DNA from: Aquibium carbonis
Lineage (GTDB): Bacteria; Pseudomonadota; Alphaproteobacteria; Rhizobiales; Rhizobiaceae
Reading direction: 5' to 3'
NCBI RefSeq assembly: GCF_003970795.1
Contig: NZ_RWKW01000002.1
Location: 124,001 to 188,000 of the forward strand
Length of the DNA: 64,000 nt
Under the pieces are notes generated by a model. The model was given only the letters and a program-made list of their open reading frames with translations. It made no database searches and was not told where the DNA came from. Below are positions 8,274-17,990 of this stretch, piece by piece. Both the position numbers and the translations under genes were made by a program. Numbering within the stretch: the stretch's first letter is position 1; each line of letters opens with the position of its first letter.

Positions 8274-8843
8274 TCAAGCCTCCACTTTCGCGCGAAGGAT
8301 GCGAAACACGCTCGACCGGCTGACCCCGAGTTCCTCGGCGATCTTGTCGGCGCTCATGCCCTCCTGGCGCAGCCTCCGGACATCCGCTGCCTTCCGTCGA
8401 GCCGTCGGCGCTCTGCCCTTGTACTTCCCGTCCGCCTTGGCCTTGGCGATCCCTTCGCGCTGCCGCTCCAGCATCAGGTCGCGTTCGAACTCGGCAATGC
8501 CGCCGAGCATGGTGAGCATGAGCTTTCCAGTGGAGGTGCTCGTGTCCATCTGGAGGGATAGGATGCGCAGGGCGACACCCTTGGCCCTGAGACGGTTGGC
8601 GATGTCGAGGAGGTCGAACGTCGATCGGGCGAGGCGGTCGGGGCGCGTCACGACGAAGGTGTCCCCCTCGCGGACATAGTCGAGAGCCGCCTCCAGCTTC
8701 GGCCGCTTCGTCGCCACCGACGACAGCTGCTCCGAAAAGACCTTGGTGCACCCGGCGGCTCCCAGCTCCCGCTCCTGAGCCTCAAGTCCAGCGGTCTGGT
8801 CGAGCGTGGATGTCCGGGCGTAGCCGACGAGTGTGGATGTCAT
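8274..8843 (-). CDS. serine recombinase (resolvase/invertase family)
   Basis: The 189-residue enzyme has the small serine recombinase plan. The catalytic N-terminus is VGYARTSTLDQ (nucleophile Ser12), followed by DTFVVTRPDRLARSTFDLLDIANRL with the active-site arginines. The long E helix is GKLMLTMLGGIAEFERDLMLERQREGI, and a C-terminal helix-turn-helix (MSADKIAEELGVSRSSVFRIL) binds DNA. ATG at 8843 is chosen: GGAGG precedes it at normal spacing and it starts at the conserved strand. No transposase or invertible segment lies beside it, so resolution, inversion or a relic of a lost transposon are all possible. Confidence 0.9.
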   Translation of the reverse strand: MTSTLVGYARTSTLDQTAGLEAQERELGAAGCTKVFSEQLSSVATKRPKLEAALDYVREGDTFVVTRPDRLARSTFDLLDIANRLRAKGVALRILSLQMDTSTSTGKLMLTMLGGIAEFERDLMLERQREGIAKAKADGKYKGRAPTARRKAADVRRLRQEGMSADKIAEELGVSRSSVFRILRAKVEA

Positions 8844-9243
8844 GATGAGCCTCCAGTGCCATTGGGTTCTATGACTATCTGACACTGATAGTGCCAAATA
8901 TCAATACCCACTCGTGTGAAACCATGATCGGGAGGTTCGCGAGGGTGCCACGAGGGCTTGCCCTAATGACACTGGCGGCGGATGCCCTCATGGCTTCACC
9001 GGGGTGCGGCGAGTGGGAAGGCGGGAGAGCGATATCTCGTCGAGCGAGCGCAGCTGCCTTCACTCAGGCAGGAGATGAAGCCCTGCATACCCACGCTCGT
9101 CCCGCCGTACTGCCGTTGGCGACAGCCCGGAAGTCAAAGCGATGCGCCTACGGCATCCCACCCACCCCCACCGGGGGGAGTTGAGGCTTCGGGGATAGCG
9201 TAGATGCCACAACGGATTTTTTCGCAAAACATCCGGGGTCGGA
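8844..9243. other. intergenic region upstream of the serine recombinase
   Basis: This 400-base stretch separates the recombinase from the last gene of the hsd operon. It holds the palindrome ACTATC-TGACACT-GATAGT at 8874-8892, just upstream of the recombinase start and flanked by two copies of AGTGCC; this may be an operator or crossover-type site. A C-run/G-run hairpin (CCCCACCGGGGGG) lies near 9170. No convincing reading frame is present. Confidence 0.4.
8874..8892. promoter_or_regulatory. palindrome before the serine recombinase gene
   Basis: ACTATC at 8874-8879 and GATAGT at 8887-8892 are perfect inverted arms around a 7-base centre, about 30 bases upstream of the recombinase start. Serine recombinases often bind palindromic sites in their own promoter region. 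The site is short and could be chance. Confidence 0.3.
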
Positions 9244-9852
9244 TCACCGCCGCTTCGTCATCGCTTCCAGCTTCGCGTCGATCCCGGCGATCAACTTTCG
9301 GCACCTGCTGATCTCGCTTTCGGCATCCATGATGGCGGCGCTAAGCCGCGCTCTTTCCGCGCAGAGTGCGTCTCGCGGGAAGACGCTCTGCTTCCCGGTA
9401 TCGCCGATGATGCGGCGGCTTGGCGCTGCTGGCTTGGCGGGCTTCCTCGGACTGACTACGCCTTGCGGAATCGTGGAAGGCGACTTGCTGGCAAGCTTGC
9501 GCTGCTTTTTCTCGTACATCGCCTTGAACTCCGGCTGCGCTCGGGCCCACTCCGAAGCCCCTCCCGCCTTCTGCACGGCCTTTTCCAGTTCCTCCTGGGC
9601 TGCCCTGGGGAACGGCGGAGCAAGCTGCGCTCGAAGAGCCGCGTCAATGACCGCACCTAGATACGTGATCCTCAGCGTATCGAAGCTCGCTGGACGCTTC
9701 TGTCCCTTCCGTCTTGTGTGGACCACTGGCGTGCCGGGGCGCTTCTCCTGCTTGCCCTCCTTCTGCCATTGCCCAACCGCAGCCGGATCTACCGAGGACC
9801 ATCCAAAGCCGCCGACGACAGTGCTGCCGCCGAGATATCCGCCCTTGCCCAT
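9244..9852 (-). CDS. unassigned last gene of the hsd operon
   Basis: The 202-residue, basic product begins MGKGGYLGGSTVVGGFGWSS and ends with a coiled coil (ERARLSAAIMDAESEISRCRKLIAGIDAKLEAM). A Pro/Lys/Arg-rich linker (SPRKPAKPAAPSRR) joins the two. It starts ten bases after the hsdR stop on the same strand, so it should share the hsd message. Charge and coiled coil suggest binding to DNA or to another subunit, but I do not recognise the family. Confidence 0.65.
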   Translation of the reverse strand: MGKGGYLGGSTVVGGFGWSSVDPAAVGQWQKEGKQEKRPGTPVVHTRRKGQKRPASFDTLRITYLGAVIDAALRAQLAPPFPRAAQEELEKAVQKAGGASEWARAQPEFKAMYEKKQRKLASKSPSTIPQGVVSPRKPAKPAAPSRRIIGDTGKQSVFPRDALCAERARLSAAIMDAESEISRCRKLIAGIDAKLEAMTKRR

Positions 9853-9862
9853 GCCATTCCTT

Positions 9863-12800
9863 CTACTCGGTCACGCCTTCCGGCTGCCGGTCGCTGCGTC
9901 GCCTGAGACCCTCCCAGAGCTGCCCCGGGCCGAGCAGGAGTTCCTTGATCCCCTCGCGGACCTTCTTCGAAGCCAACGCCTGTTTGCTCAGGGTTGAATG
10001 GGTTTCGAAGGCGTCCATGATCGCGTCGTCAATAGCCTTCGTCAGATCGGGCGAGTCGCCGAAACGCTCCTTCGTGTTGTGTTCGGCCTGCTTCGAAAGC
10101 GTTTCCGACTTCATGACTTTGCTGCGAATGTCACCCATGACGTACCGGACCTGGTCGTCGTCATCGACGCCTTGGAAGAGGTCATTCAGACGCTCCACGA
10201 TCTCGGCAAGCAGCGCCTTTTCCTTGTCCTGCACCGAGCCTGACCCCGGGGCCTCATAGGGCCGCAGCGGCTCGGACATGCCGGTCAATGCCAGCGTCCG
10301 CTCCCCCTTCGTCGAGAGCTTGTGGTGCGTCAGCTTGATCTGGGAGACGTCGACCGTGTCGCGCTCGCGGCCGAAATCCAGCAGTGGGATCAGCCGCTTG
10401 TAGAAGATCGACCGCTTCTCGATGTCGGTGTTTCCGTAGTCGAAGATTTGCGACAGGAAGGCATAGACGCGGACGAAGGCTCCCATGTCGCCACGAAACA
10501 GCAGGAGCGCGTCCATCTCGTCCTTGGCGTCCTTAGCGCCCTTGTCGTCCTCCTTCGCCAACGCTGCCTGACGGCGCTCCTGTGCGCCCTTGAAGGCCTT
10601 CAGGAGACGATCGGCGACAGGCATGATGGCGGCCACGAGATCGCCCTGCGTCGACGTTGGGTCGAGTTCGACCTTCACGACGCGATCGACCTCGAAGCTG
10701 TCGTAGTAGCCGGAAGCGTCGAGCTTGGCCCTCAGGTCGAACACGAGGTTCGGGTCGGTGACCCCGGCGAGTTCCGCCGTCTCGTAGTAGGTCTGGAACG
10801 CCTTCAGGATGTCGTCGGAGCTGTTGACGAAGTCGAGGACGTAGGTTGTGTCCTTGCCCGGATGCGCCCGGTTCAAGCGCGAGAGCGTCTGCACCGCCTG
10901 TATCCCGGCCAAGCGCCGGTCGACATACATGCCGCACAACAGCGGCTGGTCGAAGCCGGTCTGGAACTTGTTGGCCACGAGCAGGATGTGGAACTCGGGG
11001 AGCTTGAAGGTCTCGCGGATGTCGCCGCGCAGTCCCGGGTTCAGTTCCTTGCTCGTCTCGGAGAAGGGATCGGGGCCGCTCTCCTTGTCGTCCACCTCCC
11101 CCGAGAAGGCCGCGAGGGTCCCGAGGTCGTATCCCTGCTCCCTGATGTACTTCCGCATGGCGATCTGCCACCGCACGGCTTCCACGCGACTACCCGTCAC
11201 CACCATCGCCTTGGCCTTGCCGTCGAGCAGCGGCTGAACGTTGGCGCGGTAATGCTCGACGACGATCCGGACCTTCTGGCTGATGTTGTAGGGATGCAGC
11301 CGCACCCATCGCATCAGCGTCTTGACTGCTTCCTTTCGCTCCACCTCCCGGTCGTCCATCTCCCCACAGGCATTGGCCAGCTTGAAGGCCAGATCGTAGG
11401 GCGTGTAGTTTTTCAGGACGTCGAGGATGAACCCCTCCTCGATCGCCTGTCGCATCGAGTAGACGTGGAACGGCCCCGGCTTGTTGGTATCGCTCGCCGG
11501 TTCCGCCGGGTTGGGCCGTCGCCCGAAAAGCTCCAGCGTCTTGCCCTTGGGCGTCGCGGTGAAGGCGACGTAGGTGATGCCGCTCTCGGCCGCTCGCGCC
11601 GCCATCTGGGCCGCAAGCACGTCCTCGCTGCTGACCTCCCCGCCGTCGCCGAGTTCCGCCAGTTCCTCGGGGGAAAGCACCTGCTTCAGCTTCGTCGCCG
11701 TTTCGCCCGTCTGGCTCGAATGTGCCTCGTCGGCGATCACCGCGAACGTCTTGCCCTGCGTCGCCGCCAGCTCCCGCACGGCGTTCAGCGCGAAGGGAAA
11801 GGTCTGGATCGTGCAGACGACGATCTTCTTGCCCCCGGCGAGCGCTTCGGCCAGCTTGCCGCTCTTCGCCCCGCCCTCGCTGGTGATGGTCTCGACCACG
11901 CCGGTGGTACGCTCGAAGCCGAAGATCGCCTCCTGAAGCTGCGTGTCGATCACGTTGCGGTCGGACACGACGATCACCGTGTCGAACACCTTTCGGTGCT
12001 GCTCGTCGTGCAGGTCGGCGAGGAAGTGGGCGGACCACGCGATGGAGTTCGTCTTGCCCGACCCCGCCGAGTGCTGGATCAGGTACTTGCCCCCTGCACC
12101 CTCGGCGAGCACGGCGGCGACCAGCTTCCGCGTCGCGTCGAGCTGGTGGAAGCGCGGAAAGATCAGGCTGGCGATCTTCTTTTTCTTGTCCAGTTCGGCG
12201 ACGACGTAGCGTCCGAGGATTTCCAACCAGGAATGCCGCTCCCAGATTTCCTCCCAGAGGTAAGACGTCGGGTGCCCGGTCGCGTTCGGCGGGTTGCCCT
12301 TGCCGCCCTCGTTACCCTTATTGAACGGCAGGAACCGGGTGTCGCTCCCTTCGAGCTTCGTCGTCATCATCGCTTCGGCATTGGACACCGCGAAGTGCAC
12401 GAGGGCACCGCTCGGGAAGCTCAACAGCGGCTCGGGGGACTGCCCCCTCGGGCTCGGGTGGCGATCGAACCGGTACTGGTCGACGGCGTCACGGACGCTC
12501 TGCGTGAAGTCGGTCTTCAGTTCGACGGTGGCGACCGGCAGTCCGTTCAGGTACAGCACGAGGTCAATGCAGTTCTCGTTGGCCTTCGAGTATCGCACCT
12601 GCCGCACCACCCGCAGCCGGTTGGCGTTGTAGCGGGCAAGGATATCCTCGTTGAGCCCGAAGGCAGGCTTGAACTCGGCGAGCTTCAGGGGAGCCCGAAG
12701 GCCGATCAGTTCCACCCCGTGCCGCAGCACGTCCAGCGTCCCCCGCTCGTCAAGCTGCTTGCGGATACGGTCGAGCAGCATGGTCTCGGCGGCCGAGCCG

Positions 12801-12985
12801 TGGTTCTTCGAGAGCGTTTCCCATGCCTTGGGCTGGGAGGTCTGGACCCATGCGACCACGTCCGCCGGAAACAGGGCGCGGGAGCGATCGTAGCTCGCCG
12901 CGTCGCCATCCGCATGAAGCCAGCCGTTGACCGCGAGATGCCCGCAGACTTCCGCCTCGAAGCTGATCTCGCGGTGGAGGGTCAT
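9863..12985 (-). CDS. hsdR: type I restriction enzyme, R subunit (HsdR)
   Basis: The 1040-residue motor and nuclease subunit cleaves unmethylated foreign DNA after ATP-driven translocation, in complex with HsdM and HsdS. The nuclease is at the N-terminus: CIDLVLYLNG and VATVELK give the D...ExK of a PD-(D/E)xK site (Asp141, Glu155, Lys157). The helicase follows: Walker A HSAGSGKT at 305-312, DEAH at 419-422, VAFTATPKGKTLELFG, FQTGFDQPLL, and the motif VI region QTLSRLNRAHPGKD. The C-terminus is helical. The ATG at 12985 overlaps the stop of the 124-codon gene (ATGA), which fixes the start. All motifs are intact. Confidence 0.96.
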   Translation of the reverse strand: MTLHREISFEAEVCGHLAVNGWLHADGDAASYDRSRALFPADVVAWVQTSQPKAWETLSKNHGSAAETMLLDRIRKQLDERGTLDVLRHGVELIGLRAPLKLAEFKPAFGLNEDILARYNANRLRVVRQVRYSKANENCIDLVLYLNGLPVATVELKTDFTQSVRDAVDQYRFDRHPSPRGQSPEPLLSFPSGALVHFAVSNAEAMMTTKLEGSDTRFLPFNKGNEGGKGNPPNATGHPTSYLWEEIWERHSWLEILGRYVVAELDKKKKIASLIFPRFHQLDATRKLVAAVLAEGAGGKYLIQHSAGSGKTNSIAWSAHFLADLHDEQHRKVFDTVIVVSDRNVIDTQLQEAIFGFERTTGVVETITSEGGAKSGKLAEALAGGKKIVVCTIQTFPFALNAVRELAATQGKTFAVIADEAHSSQTGETATKLKQVLSPEELAELGDGGEVSSEDVLAAQMAARAAESGITYVAFTATPKGKTLELFGRRPNPAEPASDTNKPGPFHVYSMRQAIEEGFILDVLKNYTPYDLAFKLANACGEMDDREVERKEAVKTLMRWVRLHPYNISQKVRIVVEHYRANVQPLLDGKAKAMVVTGSRVEAVRWQIAMRKYIREQGYDLGTLAAFSGEVDDKESGPDPFSETSKELNPGLRGDIRETFKLPEFHILLVANKFQTGFDQPLLCGMYVDRRLAGIQAVQTLSRLNRAHPGKDTTYVLDFVNSSDDILKAFQTYYETAELAGVTDPNLVFDLRAKLDASGYYDSFEVDRVVKVELDPTSTQGDLVAAIMPVADRLLKAFKGAQERRQAALAKEDDKGAKDAKDEMDALLLFRGDMGAFVRVYAFLSQIFDYGNTDIEKRSIFYKRLIPLLDFGRERDTVDVSQIKLTHHKLSTKGERTLALTGMSEPLRPYEAPGSGSVQDKEKALLAEIVERLNDLFQGVDDDDQVRYVMGDIRSKVMKSETLSKQAEHNTKERFGDSPDLTKAIDDAIMDAFETHSTLSKQALASKKVREGIKELLLGPGQLWEGLRRRSDRQPEGVTE

Positions 12986-13356
12986 CCGTTTGAACTCTGC
13001 GGTGACTTCAGGTCGGCGGGCAGCCGGTCTCGCCACTTCCTGCCCAAGGCATACCAAGGAGTGGGTTTTTCCGGTTCGACCGCCTCGCCGATACCGCGAA
13101 CGATCAAGGCGACGCCCTGCTCGATGCTTTCGCAAGAGAGCGGCAGCTCGAACTCAACCATCTTCCGTAATCGGTGATCCCGTGCCGTACCGGTGAAAAG
13201 GAAAACGGGACGAAGGCTGCGACCCACAACCTGGCTCGCTTCCACGTGGATGTTGCCGAGGTCGATGGTGTAGCCCGGCCTCTCGTCCGCCATCGCGTTC
13301 CAGTCTTCCTCGAAGCCGAGTAGCTGGAGAATGTCCCGCGTCGCGCTTCCGGTCAT
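12982..13356 (-). CDS. unassigned 124-residue protein encoded between hsdS and hsdR
   Basis: This gene overlaps hsdS by four bases at its start and hsdR by four at its stop (ATGA at both), so it is translated as part of the hsd operon and is not a remnant. The soluble product has alternating hydrophobic strands (YTIDLGNIHVEASQVVG, RPVFLFTGTARDHRLRKMVEFELP) and then a helix (ESIEQGVALIVRGIGEAV). It has no obvious DNA-binding or catalytic motif. Regulation of R subunit assembly, control of restriction or an anti-countermeasure role are possible inferences from position only. Confidence 0.75.
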   Translation of the reverse strand: MTGSATRDILQLLGFEEDWNAMADERPGYTIDLGNIHVEASQVVGRSLRPVFLFTGTARDHRLRKMVEFELPLSCESIEQGVALIVRGIGEAVEPEKPTPWYALGRKWRDRLPADLKSPQSSNG

Positions 13357-14696
13357 GCAGCGGCCTCATGGACTTCTGCGGTGTCTCGAAGATCGATCTT
13401 GCCGGTGACTGCGGCGGAGATCAGGGCAGTGCGGCGTTCTCTCAGTAAGGTGATGGATTGCTCAGCCTCTCGTATAGCTAAGTCAATTCTGTTCGTGAAC
13501 TGATCCAATTGACCTGTGATGGCTATAGCCTCGGAGAGAGGAGGCACAGGAACAACAATATCCCGAACATCCTGAAGGCTCAGGCCTTGTTTCAGGCCGT
13601 ACATTGCCAACTGTAGCTGTACCTGACCAGACACCGAAAAAATTGCGTAGGCCAAAAAACGGCCCTGAATATGGGCGGGTCGAACCAAACAAACATGCTG
13701 GTTTACGAATGCCGTTTCATGTAGCTCCGTTACATGGGCAACTGCTGAAGTCCTGGCGCCAGTGATGCAGACCACTACATCACCCGCCATCAGCTGCGCT
13801 CTCTCAGCATCCGCCGTCATATCGACCGTTACTCGTGTGCATTCTGCAAACGACGTTTCCATCAACCGGCCGATATTCTGGCTCTGAAAAAATATGCTCC
13901 CGTGTTCCCCAGTTTGCTCCGACCACCCCCTTGGGCCGGAGGTTATCAGACTGGTTAGCCGCTTTGTTGGAATGAGCTCCCAGTGCTCCGGCACCTCCCC
14001 AAGCCACTCGATCCCCGTGTCCTTCATCGGCGCATGCGGGTTGAGCCCCTTGGTGACGGCATGGGAAATGACCGCCTGCCGCTTCTCCTTCAGCAGGTCG
14101 ATCAGCCGCTTCTGCTCCTCCACCAATTCGTCGATCTTGGCGGTCTCGCGGTCGAGGAAGGCGGCGATGGCGGCTTGCTCGGGGAGCGAAGGAAGTGGAA
14201 CAATCGTTTGTGCAAGATATTGTTGCTCGATACTTTCGACTGTCGCGCCTGCTTTACGCCAAGCCAGTAGTAATTGCTCGTTGAAGCCCTGTATCCATCG
14301 GAAAGCAAAGCGAGGAAGGCATAGGGCCTTGTTGAAATACAAGGCTTTCATGTCCTGGTTCAGCGCCACGGGCACCTTGTTGATGGCCACTGGGATTGTG
14401 TGCTGGAGGATACCGGAGCGTACAACGAGGAGAAGACTGTCTGGAGGTTGGATACTCGTCGATGAGTGTTGAACTCCCGCCTCGGTTACGGACTCCTCTG
14501 CCGACACGATCACTTCAGTCTTCATATCCTTTGGTGAAACCCAAGGTATGCCGCCGTTCCAGAAGTCCGGGCGCTCTCGACCCGGCGTTCCTCCACCTGA
14601 AAAAGTCGCAATGTACTTGAGCGGCATCAAGCGCCAATCCGTTGGCACTCGTCCAATCCACTCGATACCACTGTCTTGGAAAGCTCGACTGCTCAC
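13353..14696 (-). CDS. hsdS: type I R-M specificity subunit (HsdS)
   Basis: The 447-residue subunit recognises a bipartite DNA target for both methylation and cleavage. It shows the two-half architecture: [14 protein letters not shown] at residue 8 and [14 protein letters not shown] near 225 each start a target recognition domain. Each is closed by a PLPSLPEQ or PVPPLSEA block and a long helix ([58 protein letters not shown]). The recognition domains are visibly lower in G+C than the conserved helices, as is usual where recognition domains have been swapped. The GTG start overlaps hsdM by four bases. Target sequence cannot be read from the protein. Confidence 0.95.
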   Translation of the reverse strand: MSSRAFQDSGIEWIGRVPTDWRLMPLKYIATFSGGGTPGRERPDFWNGGIPWVSPKDMKTEVIVSAEESVTEAGVQHSSTSIQPPDSLLLVVRSGILQHTIPVAINKVPVALNQDMKALYFNKALCLPRFAFRWIQGFNEQLLLAWRKAGATVESIEQQYLAQTIVPLPSLPEQAAIAAFLDRETAKIDELVEEQKRLIDLLKEKRQAVISHAVTKGLNPHAPMKDTGIEWLGEVPEHWELIPTKRLTSLITSGPRGWSEQTGEHGSIFFQSQNIGRLMETSFAECTRVTVDMTADAERAQLMAGDVVVCITGARTSAVAHVTELHETAFVNQHVCLVRPAHIQGRFLAYAIFSVSGQVQLQLAMYGLKQGLSLQDVRDIVVPVPPLSEAIAITGQLDQFTNRIDLAIREAEQSITLLRERRTALISAAVTGKIDLRDTAEVHEAAA

Positions 14697-16528
14697 GCCG
14701 AAAGCTCCCCGATCATCGTCAGGATGCGCCCGGTCACCTGCTTCAGGTCTGCGTCGATCTCCTCCAGCGGCCTCGGCGGCTCGAAGACGTAGAAGTGGCG
14801 GTTGAAGGGGATTTCATAGCCCACCTTCGTCTTCTCATAGTCGATCCACGCATCGGGCGCATGCGGCAGCACCTCGCGGCCGAAGTACTCTTCGACCTCC
14901 TCGCCGAGCGGCACGTTCTCGGTGTCGCGCAGGGCGCTGTCGGCTTGCGGCTGGCCCTTGGCCTTGCCCCTGACCCCGAGGACGACCTTGCCCTTCTCGT
15001 CCCGCAAGGGGCGCTCCACGGTGATCGTGCGGTAGCCGAAGGCCTCGTTCGGAAAGATACGCGACAGGGGCGCGAGCTTCACCTTGCCGCCTTCGGGCGC
15101 AACGGGCGGCTCCTCGCCTTCGACCACCACCCGCCGCTCGACCTCCTTGCCGCTGGCGTCCACCACGGTCGCGATCCGCGCCTCGATGAACCCACCGAAG
15201 AGCCGGGTGACGGTGGCGATGTCAGCCTCGCCCATCTCCTTGCGCTTCGAGCCGAGGCTCTTGCGCATCTTCTGCCAGAAGGACGAACCGTCGATCAGCT
15301 GCGTCTTGCCCTTGCGGTGGGCTGGCTTGCGGTTGGACAGCACCCAGACATAGGTGGCGATGCCGGTGTTGTAAAACATGTCCGTGGGCATCGCGATGAT
15401 CGCTTCGAGGAGGTCGTTCTCCAGCACGTAGCGCCTGATCTCGCTCTCGCCGCTGCCTGCCCCTCCGGTGAACAAAGGGGACCCGTTCAACACGATCGCG
15501 AAACGACTGCCGCCATCCACCGCCGGGCGCATCTTCGCGATCAGATGCAGCAGGAACAGCAACGATCCATCGGAAACCCGAGGGAGCCCGGGGCCGAAGC
15601 GGCCGTTGAAGCCCTTCTGCTCGTGCTCGGCGCGGATGTCCTTCTCGACCTTCTTCCACTCGACGCCGAACGGCGGATTGGAGAGCATGTAGTCGAACTT
15701 CTCCCCCGCATGGCCATCGTCGGACAGCGTGTTGCCGAAGACGATGTTGCTGACGTCCTGCCCCTTGATCAGCATGTCGGCCTTGCAGATGGCATAGGAC
15801 TCCGGGTTCAACTCCTGCCCGTTCATGACCAGTCGGGCGTGTTCGTTGTGCTCGGCAAGGTACTCCTCGGCAATCGACAGCATGCCGCCGGTTCCGGCCG
15901 TCGGATCGTAGATCGTGCGCACGACGCCCGGCTTCGACAGGATGGCGTCATCCTCGACGAAGAGCAGGTTCACCATCAGCCGGATCACCTCGCGGGGCGT
16001 GAAGTGCTCACCGGCGGTTTCGTTGGACAGCTCCGAGAACTTGCGGATCAGTTCCTCGAAGACCAGCCCCATCTGGTGGTTGGTGACCTTGTCTGGGTGC
16101 AAGTCGATCCGGGCGAACTTCTCGGTCACCTGGTAGAGCAGCTTGGCCTTGGCGAGCCGATCGATCTGAGCTGCGAACTCGAAGCTCTCGAAGATGTCGC
16201 GGACGTCCGGGGAGAAGCCCTGGATGTAGGCCGACAAGTTGGCGGCGATGTTGTCCTGGTCGCCCATGAGGAGCCGCATGTCGAGCCGGGATGTGTTGTA
16301 GAAGGTCTGCCCGGCCTTGCGCAGGATGAACGGCTCGGGGTTGACCCCGGCGGCGGTCTTGGCTGCATGCTCCGCGAGCACCGCCTGTTTGGTCGGCTCC
16401 AGCACGCAATCGATGCGCCGCAACACCGTGAAGGGCAGGATCACCTTGCCGTAGTCGGCCTGCTTGTAGTCCCCCCTCAGGAGGTCCGCGACGGACCAGA
16501 TGAATGCCGACAACGCCTGCTGGTTCAC
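14693..16528 (-). CDS. hsdM: type I R-M methyltransferase subunit (HsdM)
   Basis: The 611-residue subunit methylates adenine at the target set by HsdS, protecting host DNA. It has the HsdM helical N-terminus ([35 protein letters not shown]), the SAM-binding motif [11 protein letters not shown] at about 208-217 and the catalytic NPPF at 284-287. The length is somewhat above the E. coli enzyme because of a C-terminal extension. The start is GTG at 16528. It is the first gene of the hsd operon and follows the integrase by about 100 bases on the same strand. Confidence 0.96.
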   Translation of the reverse strand: MNQQALSAFIWSVADLLRGDYKQADYGKVILPFTVLRRIDCVLEPTKQAVLAEHAAKTAAGVNPEPFILRKAGQTFYNTSRLDMRLLMGDQDNIAANLSAYIQGFSPDVRDIFESFEFAAQIDRLAKAKLLYQVTEKFARIDLHPDKVTNHQMGLVFEELIRKFSELSNETAGEHFTPREVIRLMVNLLFVEDDAILSKPGVVRTIYDPTAGTGGMLSIAEEYLAEHNEHARLVMNGQELNPESYAICKADMLIKGQDVSNIVFGNTLSDDGHAGEKFDYMLSNPPFGVEWKKVEKDIRAEHEQKGFNGRFGPGLPRVSDGSLLFLLHLIAKMRPAVDGGSRFAIVLNGSPLFTGGAGSGESEIRRYVLENDLLEAIIAMPTDMFYNTGIATYVWVLSNRKPAHRKGKTQLIDGSSFWQKMRKSLGSKRKEMGEADIATVTRLFGGFIEARIATVVDASGKEVERRVVVEGEEPPVAPEGGKVKLAPLSRIFPNEAFGYRTITVERPLRDEKGKVVLGVRGKAKGQPQADSALRDTENVPLGEEVEEYFGREVLPHAPDAWIDYEKTKVGYEIPFNRHFYVFEPPRPLEEIDADLKQVTGRILTMIGELSA

Positions 16529-16629
16529 GCTTCGTACGCCTCCCCCAAATCACACAGCGACGATGTACGCAGATGCAACGTGCGCTGGCAACGAAATGCG
16601 GTGGAGGAACGCGGCGTCCTCCAGTTCCC

Positions 16630-17976
16630 TCAGGTTGCCGAGGGGAGCCGCACCGCTTCGACACACGCGGTAAGCTGCTCCAGCGAAGGACCCGCCGAAT
16701 AGACGCCGAACGCGATACTCGCCCTTTTCTGGCCAACGACGGTCTGAATGGTGCTTTCCGGCTGGCCAGCCTGCTCCGCCTTCGTGATGAACCACCGACG
16801 GAACGAATGGAAGTTGACGAGACTGCGCCTCTTTCCGGCCTGCCTGTCATCCACGCCGACCTCTCGGCGATAGTCCGTGAAGTGGTTCGAAGCCTTGAAG
16901 GAACGCTCCCGCTTGGAGCCCTCTTTGCGCACCGGTGGCCACTCGGGGAAGAGATCGTCGTCGGGTGCTTTCCCAGCAGTGCGGCGCTCCACCACTTTGA
17001 CGAGAGCCGAGTGAATGGGACAATCCCTCGCACCCGGTTCACGCTTCTGCGGCTTGAACGTGAAGGTGCCGTTCTGGCAGTCCTTCACTCGTAAGCTGAC
17101 GATCGCCTCGATGCGAGCGCCTGTGAGCGCCGCAATCCGCATGAGATCGTGCATGTGCTGCGTCGCTGGCCCTGACAGCAGCTTCACCATTTCGGGCTCA
17201 GTGAACGGTCTCTCCTTCTCCTCGGCGAGTTGGCGGGGGACGCGATACGTTCGGCCCTTCCACACGTCGAGATCGACATCGCCGCGGCTTTCGAGCCATT
17301 GCCAGTACATGCTCAGCCGGAGAATGTACTTGTTCAGCGTGACCGGCGATCGGTTCCCCGCGTTCGCCCGAAAGTCGTCCGCGAACCGGACCGCCTCGCG
17401 TTTGCCGAAAGTTTCTAGAAATGCGGGAACGCCCTCTTTCTTGCACCACTGCATGAGGTAGCCGAACGCCCTCTCGTCGTCCGCGAGCGTCCGGACCTTC
17501 ACGTCGAGTTGGTCGATATAGGTCTTCCGATGCGTATCGAGAGGCGTGCGCTCTCCGAAGGCGACGCCAGCAAACTGCTCGGCGACAACCTGTTTCGCCG
17601 GATCGTAAATCGGCCGCCCGCTATCGTCGGTGCCGACCGGTCGCCCCGCATAGGTCTCCGCGCGTTTGACAATTTCCACATCGATGACAGCGGCGTCCTC
17701 TCCAGCCTCCTGAACGCGACGCCGAAGCCGTGCGAAACTCAAGGCCTCCACCGTCATGTCTTGCGGTGAGCGGTGCCGGTCGATCTCGGCGTGAAATGAC
17801 TGGACGACCTTCCATTTCAGCTGGTTGGCGATGGCCAGGCTGTCGGTCGGGAGAACGTGCTTCAGCTTCGTCTTCCCGATCATTTCCTGGAGGTCCCGAG
17901 GGACGCCCACGACAACGCGCCATTTGCTGCCGTGGCGCTCAAGAAACCGCCGATCTGCGGCGCGTGGTGCTGGCAT
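16630..17976 (-). CDS. tyrosine-type site-specific integrase
   Basis: The 448-residue enzyme should insert and excise the island at tRNA-Ala. An N-terminal arm-binding part (FLERHGSKWRVVVGVPRDLQEMIG) is followed by a core-binding domain and the catalytic domain. There LTGARIEAIVSL gives the first Arg, HSFRRWF at about 390 gives the H-x-x-R, and Tyr426 in GVYSAGPS is the nucleophile. All catalytic residues are present, so it may be active. AGAGG lies upstream of the ATG. TACCCA boxes overlap its promoter region, which suggests that it represses itself when bound. It sits next to the right end, as is usual. Confidence 0.95.
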   Translation of the reverse strand: MPAPRAADRRFLERHGSKWRVVVGVPRDLQEMIGKTKLKHVLPTDSLAIANQLKWKVVQSFHAEIDRHRSPQDMTVEALSFARLRRRVQEAGEDAAVIDVEIVKRAETYAGRPVGTDDSGRPIYDPAKQVVAEQFAGVAFGERTPLDTHRKTYIDQLDVKVRTLADDERAFGYLMQWCKKEGVPAFLETFGKREAVRFADDFRANAGNRSPVTLNKYILRLSMYWQWLESRGDVDLDVWKGRTYRVPRQLAEEKERPFTEPEMVKLLSGPATQHMHDLMRIAALTGARIEAIVSLRVKDCQNGTFTFKPQKREPGARDCPIHSALVKVVERRTAGKAPDDDLFPEWPPVRKEGSKRERSFKASNHFTDYRREVGVDDRQAGKRRSLVNFHSFRRWFITKAEQAGQPESTIQTVVGQKRASIAFGVYSAGPSLEQLTACVEAVRLPSAT

Positions 17977-17990
17977 TTCTTACCTCTGTG

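Noticed and set aside
8274-8843. Serine recombinase as the enzyme that integrated the island
   Set aside because: The tRNA 3'-end target, the 17-bp duplication and the position next to attR point to the tyrosine integrase; small serine recombinases of this type do not use tRNA genes.
10322-13177. 951-codon open frame on the plus strand
   Set aside because: It is the exact antisense of hsdR. High-GC sequence with strong third-position bias leaves the antisense frame open; the product has no domain and is very rich in Arg, Leu and Val.
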